From assembly GCA_030698625.1 (NCBI GenBank), contig JAUYMS010000033.1, forward strand, positions 38,361 to 102,360: a stretch of DNA of 64,000 nt, given 5' to 3'. Every line of letters starts with the position of its first letter. Position 1 is the stretch's first letter. Positions 62,201-64,000 of this stretch are shown here, in pieces. This DNA comes from Candidatus Omnitrophota bacterium. GTDB taxonomy: Bacteria > Omnitrophota > Omnitrophia > Omnitrophales > Aquincolibacteriaceae. The notes under the pieces were generated by a model. The model did no database searches, was not told where the DNA came from, and saw only the letters and a list, made by a program, of their open reading frames with translations. The position numbers and the translations under genes are program-made.

Positions 62201-63853
62201 GATTCCGTAGAAAAGGATCCCCTCGGGGCCCTGCGGCAAAGCCTCAGAAAACGCATTCGTCGCCAAGTACAGTTGCTCGTAAGACCCCAGCAGCGCCTCT
62301 TCAGTGTCACCGCCGATTGCCCTCGCCTCAGCAGATATCCGCTTCAAAGTTTGTATGATGTCTTCAAACAGCTGCAAACGGTTTTCGATAGTTTCGTCGG
62401 TCAGGCCGTCACTCTGGATATCTGCCCTCAGCGTTCTAATCCTCGCCTCGACATCGTCCAAGGTCTCCCGTAACTCGGAGCGGTCTGACTTGCCCGTGTC
62501 TTCCTGCACTCGCTCAGGACTGCCTTGCTCGCTAAGCAGGCCGGGAATGTCCGGCGGCTGGTAAAACCCCCTAGACTGAACCCCTGAGTCGGTCACCCTA
62601 AAGGCGGGGCCAAGCTTGGCCGCAGGGGCAATAACTAAGAAAACTTCTTTCATGGTTGCGGGCTGAAAGAGCTGCAGCATGTTTTGACGCGTCAATTCAT
62701 GTTTTGCGTCCAGTTCAATCAGGCCGTCGAGAAATTGCCTTGCGGCAGCAGTCCAGTCGTCGCCCTTGCCGGCCGCTTCATCGATGAGCGCCGTATAGTC
62801 GCCCGCCCTTTCTAGTCCACCGCGCTCAGCCAGATCGCGCAGGATCTGATCGCGCCACCGTTTGAGAATTTTCCCCGGTTCGGTCCCGCTCATGGCCAGA
62901 AGACGGTCGCGCGTACCGCGGACAAAGGCTTTGTAGAGATCAATTTTATTGTCTTCAACACGAAGATAGTGCTTCCAAGACACGTTGCCCTTCATGTGTT
63001 CCTTATAAGGGCTGTCTTCCGGCACCGCTGTCATATGCGGAACCAAAAGGGCGTAAGAGATATTTTCTTTTTCAAAGCGCTCGGTAAGCCCTTTTGCGTG
63101 AAAGCCGCCGGCAATAAGAATTGACGTTTCAGCGGAGTGTTTTGCCATGGCCTCAGTCAGGTTTTCGAAGAAAACTCCGTCACGCCGCTCGGCATTGTCA
63201 TAGAAGGCCATGTGACGGCGCAGCGCGTCGGCAAGGAAATACTCCTCGTTCTGCTCTGCCGCTTCCATATCGGGAAAAAATTCAGCGATGCGATTCTTGA
63301 AATCGAGCCATTGGTCATGCGTCAGTTCCAAGGCGGATAATTTTTTGAGTATTCCGAATCTATTCACACGCAGGTCTAAGGCGCGCTCGGCGTCATCCCG
63401 GAAGAGGGATTCCTTGACCTCGTCGGAATAAGCGCGGAAATCGTCGAAAAACTGAGTCCCCTCGATATCGCGCATCTGCTTTTCATGCTTCATGAGGCCA
63501 AGCAACCGCGCCGATGCCTTTACAGGAATCTTGTGTTCTTGAATCAGATCCCGCAGAAAGAGCGCCATTCCCTCAGCGGATAGTTTCTGCGTCAAAAATT
63601 CCTGGAACTTTTTATTGAAGTCAGAAAGCCGCTTGGAATGCTGTGATTCCAGGTAGCGCCTAACTTCAGCCGAGATCCTTCTGACTTCCTGTCCGGCCGA
63701 GGTTACATCGTCTTCACCTCGCTTGCTTTCATTAAGAAGAAGCGCAATCTCACTGCCGGACTCGGGCTCTTTGACGGCGGCAAGTTCGCCCAGGACCTTC
63801 AGAAGACCGCTGAGATTGTTGTGAAACTCACTTAAGGCATAATCAATCTTCAT
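55253..63853 (-). CDS. Giant modular protein 2, 5'-truncated by an IS element (2,866 residues)
   Basis: An open frame of 8.6 kb. Its first 350 residues match giant 1 (HEKQMRDIEGTQFFDDF, FYDNAERRDGVFFENL, SILIAGGFHAKGLTERF, KEHMKGNVSWKHYLRVED), and its last 300 match the giant-1 C-terminal domain. It lacks the signal peptide and first 180 or so residues present in giant 1. Homology begins at the codons GAA CTC just before the ATG at 63853 (ELMKID against DLLEVD), and the IS end lies ten bases further. The ATG is therefore probably an internal Met and no ribosome site precedes it. Six RSELR motifs divide the middle. It may be expressed only as a cytoplasmic remnant, if at all. Confidence 0.88.
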   Translation of the reverse strand: MKIDYALSEFHNNLSGLLKVLGELAAVKEPESGSEIALLLNESKRGEDDVTSAGQEVRRISAEVRRYLESQHSKRLSDFNKKFQEFLTQKLSAEGMALFLRDLIQEHKIPVKASARLLGLMKHEKQMRDIEGTQFFDDFRAYSDEVKESLFRDDAERALDLRVNRFGILKKLSALELTHDQWLDFKNRIAEFFPDMEAAEQNEEYFLADALRRHMAFYDNAERRDGVFFENLTEAMAKHSAETSILIAGGFHAKGLTERFEKENISYALLVPHMTAVPEDSPYKEHMKGNVSWKHYLRVEDNKIDLYKAFVRGTRDRLLAMSGTEPGKILKRWRDQILRDLAERGGLERAGDYTALIDEAAGKGDDWTAAARQFLDGLIELDAKHELTRQNMLQLFQPATMKEVFLVIAPAAKLGPAFRVTDSGVQSRGFYQPPDIPGLLSEQGSPERVQEDTGKSDRSELRETLDDVEARIRTLRADIQSDGLTDETIENRLQLFEDIIQTLKRISAEARAIGGDTEEALLGSYEQLYLATNAFSEALPQGPEGILFYGINKSAIDKVAEIRVESEAKIAEISGRLGDTQEAAEARETQLRKRLEGLNLSDLLRRRIELIDSLDNIRLALLDRVERQPELSRIFGPSWTPDDFLSQNVAIDESLRNLQSEFRRDESVLNITQEIIESKLNQRNREVDRDFEINLADIRSAPGSFDARSAEETLPQLAGEILRLRAAIQSLVRFVDSTIGELGSARAITEPDRAATARLKLADALTKLNQAVEDASTLSRRAAQITGEPSQLKPRADLSQEVQELHDSEIERADRDIESDWTYVLERRDDLLTLRSDALTKLEEKRKAAVAYLEYTQDLRNRYSQHILRDESAAIAAGEDAAVQSQLLAQLERMLAHLEQSADELEKQRSYLTGKQLEEATALIDDIRGLRIPEQSEPLSDFAFKSYDFSKAMLKANFMNAYSFAPLRFRALNFDFDATFASQYEGLLVTRRRIAKQLVDRFGVTITDTGDIVQGLDSTIDDLSAYEDLTLLYEMLEGFIKSSRAAYDRHNVNQERQFLLRALRTRNDVAFSRVSGELVASPLVTIDELGEEVDAEAYEAQFSAREQEIRGREVDSTLPGLEEEARSLGDLIDRFNYLTLENKRGSLERSIEFAESRDSDLDENQIEALQINLENNRRLLDAVNFRLQDVRYDPFRPSQRSELRALDSLLLVTESVPGYLRVNFDAATTPLHSSGTLASFRHRIQKTGETDSKTIVAAGERGVATVIKVLRSSVFYVVVDGEVYAYDPKQPRSWTALPRNEFDSKSVIVDEGSRSIGFTFSPDGTVDLVNLTQPGGRGAEFFTQAVYQEYKVSLPSEAVAYARETLSAEPYQERGILGEGARTVIAPAGEENTAIVVRIRDPQLEPTSTFMVVRGEVFNFNFTTGKWFILPQAATTSFGGEKTVEDETTFVSFPIGEYQYAFFIKSNGEVTVFNKGQKDVELAIKKTEFPVRSELRTGELSLVDRSVRVHPLDTRDSAEGAPLALEEAALVRQRIERLSSRAQDLQHDEMRLYLEGILAETNVEKNIRKDRLESAFGTAGRNGIVLLHETLIGAAVAAEYALQAPDLSPALRAYHEGVLKLLDATLAHEFQHQIDFIHPDRFEGLSGALQTNALERSAIITETVYTGGVVISSDDGNFVAIAHYKSADGTVRRVAHTTAASRLTPSEREWSLPADTGKLYEDYRALAYVRSELRTLELEGNEVEMIGLSGILGALELVIGSEVADDADGRERLLDEVSQFVLSTNVVRDGALFLKLLDAYDAALVGQGIQRGDVLAYAVPIATYKAALAALKTDIERAVKVEPQDAVEFSGVEERFLAEQVIPQLVSLVEDLNDIDDLEYLLEQTINVWRPLIFRKDDRALHDKVQAIYVAAIEKQAAQTSPTFTVQDFYSNRLPLAIYKAVVRDFTASLQSSVAAPAEQPVGEPMAPSVFDSAEQEFLRRNILPQLTSFRDDLDGYTEDDRDYTLEQIIRLLWRPLSYRQDNNLLSEKATDLYTATIDRLGTAATPPFARDDVYANRISFAAYKEVLREFIRALDAQVGFRSELRDGSEESAEAKEARYLAVPRSFNKSRPHLDPEAIGPEGRIESKFFNVETFGGSNEDRSQYSYETRVFRAEEIGRVVSTELSMRFVHFPGGVDAISPEAALDGGVVVGARSPKFRLEVYLKDREGIQDELDKKRKGKEGFWRGAIDLQENVPVAVYRGELDPDTVDLDNTDFLMDEEEVIRIRRYRAALREFIKREDVPKHLRIDTRAAIVFTWKENGLIKNYYLPDVIDASSEESTGETSTRLLRISRSHATDPDAAARPTFYRDDTDALVEDGAGEEVWYQNGDRMEGFKRPGDMTIMATEEGGQDFIVIRKTGAINSVSVEVESPQTANRRGEGSSEVEFSDADASLRMSRTNINASIFLAQGDNVIDPNGYDMAFQYEEPFRVYYKDGGQDKVELFDISDGRLRHYEDPVREVGFLNVEPSNFYHGPNFDVQLVGSFVQVTNRSQNEIKVRRRSADRKRSELRTEPAEGTAPEVLETAQDVALHFARYGSNSPVERRLALVSAIEKLNGKTTIPAFVAVVSKFIEEIDSGMALLDKIASDVDQAAMAEQFRNFASLVARYSLTNFNPDQNVTIALKLNSEDEGGAFLKNVAENLLKVSDFVDSLIVTGAEARVGDELLSLQDKTEINLRIERNLQRVRPSSLYRQTQLPFIANVGADLTSSNPITLGIGILAGEENEHAIVENPFVGASTSLLQLVAAIKLAQDSEEAPIRLTAEEIKEFSGRLVSDLLKGIIKEADLKLDSRYSDAIQFENGNIVVSRFAVSFIMDKLTDDAVKAAA
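56216..57595 (-). other. Giant 2 module F: beta-rich region
   Basis: Residues 2087-2546. Mixed alpha/beta, then mostly strands (FDVQLVGSFVQVTNRSQNEI at the end). The last part resembles an FHA-like sandwich only loosely. Family unknown. Confidence 0.45.
57611..58651 (-). other. Giant 2 module E: tandem helical repeats
   Basis: Residues 1735-2081. Two clear copies of a repeat of about 115 residues: ERFLAEQVIPQLVSLVEDL, YLLEQTINVWRPLIFRKDD, FYSNRLPLAIYKAVVRDF and EQEFLRRNILPQLTSFRDDL, YTLEQIIRLLWRPLSYRQDN, VYANRISFAAYKEVLREF. A third, diverged copy precedes them (VLAYAVPIATYKAALAAL). Confidence 0.75.
58667..59365 (-). other. Giant 2 module D: HExxH zinc-metallopeptidase-like domain
   Basis: Residues 1497-1729. 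A helix ends in LLDATLAHEFQHQIDFIH; HEFQH is at residues 1628-1632. ALERSAIITE downstream could supply a third ligand Glu. An HExxH helix with a downstream Glu is typical of gluzincin-type peptidases. Activity is unproven. Confidence 0.65.
59381..60241 (-). other. Giant 2 module C: beta-rich region
   Basis: Residues 1205-1491. Repeating strands (VFYVVVDGEVYAYDPKQPRS, FMVVRGEVFNFNFTTGKWF) suggest two related beta halves, each with a V(V/D)GEV(Y/F)xF core. Unrecognised family. Confidence 0.5.
60257..62467 (-). other. Giant 2 module B: long coiled-coil region
   Basis: Residues 463-1199. Almost entirely charged helix with heptad-like spacing (DDVEARIRTLRADIQSDG, LAQLERMLAHLEQSADELEK, EKRKAAVAYLEYTQDLRNRY). 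Probably a spacer or oligomerisation rod. Confidence 0.7.
62483..63853 (-). other. Giant 2 module A: conserved N-terminal domain, truncated
   Basis: Residues 1-457. Paralogous to the giant-1 N-terminal region. The GGFHAKGL and NVSWKHYLRVED blocks are conserved. The first half of the ChaN/TIKI-like fold is missing because of the IS insertion. Confidence 0.8.
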
Positions 63854-63862
63854 GAGTTCGGG

Positions 63863-64000
63863 TGGTGTTACCCCCTTTATTGGGCCACTTGAAAGTTTAG
63901 TCCCCCGGGGTTTTGGGTTGATGAAAATTGTTTCGTGAACTCGCTGGGCGTCAGGCCCTTGAGCGAGCCATGCGGTCGAAATTCGTTGTAATCCTGCCGC
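63863..64000 (-). mobile_element. IS3-family insertion sequence, right end only
   Basis: The element end begins TGGTGTTACCCCC on the plus strand at 63863, a TG-initiated terminus as in IS3-family inverted repeats. The transposase reading frame ends inside it. The rest of the element and the other flank are beyond the window, so the target duplication cannot be checked. It interrupts the giant 2 gene. Confidence 0.8.
63877..64000 (-). CDS. IS3-family transposase (OrfB), C-terminal fragment
   Basis: The last 40 residues are visible: QDYNEFRPHGSLKGLTPSEF followed by TKQFSSTQNPGGLNFQVAQ and a stop. The YNxxRPHxSLxxLTPxEF block is the end of the IS3/rve DDE integrase domain. Cut by the window edge at its 5' side. 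Confidence 0.9.
   Translation of the reverse strand, partial: RQDYNEFRPHGSLKGLTPSEFTKQFSSTQNPGGLNFQVAQ

Larger units (their letters stand above)
56201..62482 (-). repeat. Six RSELR junction motifs in giant 2
   Basis: RSELR codons lie at 56201-56215, 57596-57610, 58652-58666, 59366-59380, 60242-60256 and 62468-62482 (residues 2547, 2082, 1730, 1492, 1200 and 458). As in giant 1 they fall at changes of sequence character, and their codons differ. Confidence 0.9.

Noticed and set aside
1..64000. CRISPR arrays, rRNA genes, prophage structural genes, riboswitches
   Set aside because: None seen: no regularly spaced short repeats, no rRNA-like sequence, no phage capsid or tail signatures, and no recognisable riboswitch upstream of glyA or the pur genes.

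Overview
This 64 kb window carries ordinary bacterial housekeeping genes on its left 27.6 kb and two tandem, paralogous giant genes on its right 36 kb. Almost every gene lies on the minus strand; lexA-dinB is the only plus-strand unit. The gene content (complete mreBCD-mrdA-rodA, tatA, TPR/outer-membrane barrel, SWIB protein) and proteins of roughly 9,000 residues suggest a Gram-negative-type cell of the PVC/Omnitrophota kind. That assignment is inference; there is no rRNA here to confirm it.

Layout. 1-3025: a truncated TPR/beta-barrel outer-membrane protein and a membrane PAS sensor without an output domain. 3148-6988: a tight operon of methyltransferase, degenerate receiver-GGDEF and oligopeptidase B. 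7033-8976: a self-regulated SOS unit (lexA-dinB) whose LexA operator fills the promoter spacer and whose mRNA is probably leaderless. 8977-9448: no gene, but degenerate inverted repeats. 9449-10718: tatA, macro-domain hydrolase and exported nuclease. 10780-12363: a FecR-domain exported protein whose reading frame runs through a tRNA-Pro gene. 12433-17592: mreB-mreC-mreD-mrdA-rodA, the elongasome operon. 17674-21951: aroA, two small coiled-coil envelope proteins, dus, a SWIB protein and nrdR. 21958-24743: glyA, rpiB and a TsaC/low-molecular-weight phosphatase fusion, an order like the B. subtilis ywl-glyA region. 24766-27586: purM-purD-purE.

The giant locus. Giant 1 has an 8,856-residue body (27641-54211) and a signal-peptide-bearing N-terminal piece (54220-55029) one frame away. 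A single -1 shift at an A6 run joins them into a predicted 9,129-residue protein. Giant 2 (55253-63853, 2,866 residues) has the same family of N- and C-terminal domains, but its own 5' end is cut off by an IS3-family element at the window edge. Between the shared end domains both proteins carry strings of unrelated modules: degenerate protein kinases, GNAT, three HD domains, cyclic-nucleotide-binding-like domains, an adenosine-deaminase-like domain, a cysteine-dioxygenase-like cupin, an ADP-ribosyltransferase-like domain, a GHKL ATPase, membrane blocks and an HExxH domain. The modules are separated by a recurring pentapeptide, RS[E/D]LR, found 21 times in the two giants and written with many different codons. 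Two modules are also flanked by identical 62-bp and 65-bp in-frame direct repeats. The best candidate for an undescribed system here is a cassette-built, possibly proteolytically processed, exported polyprotein.
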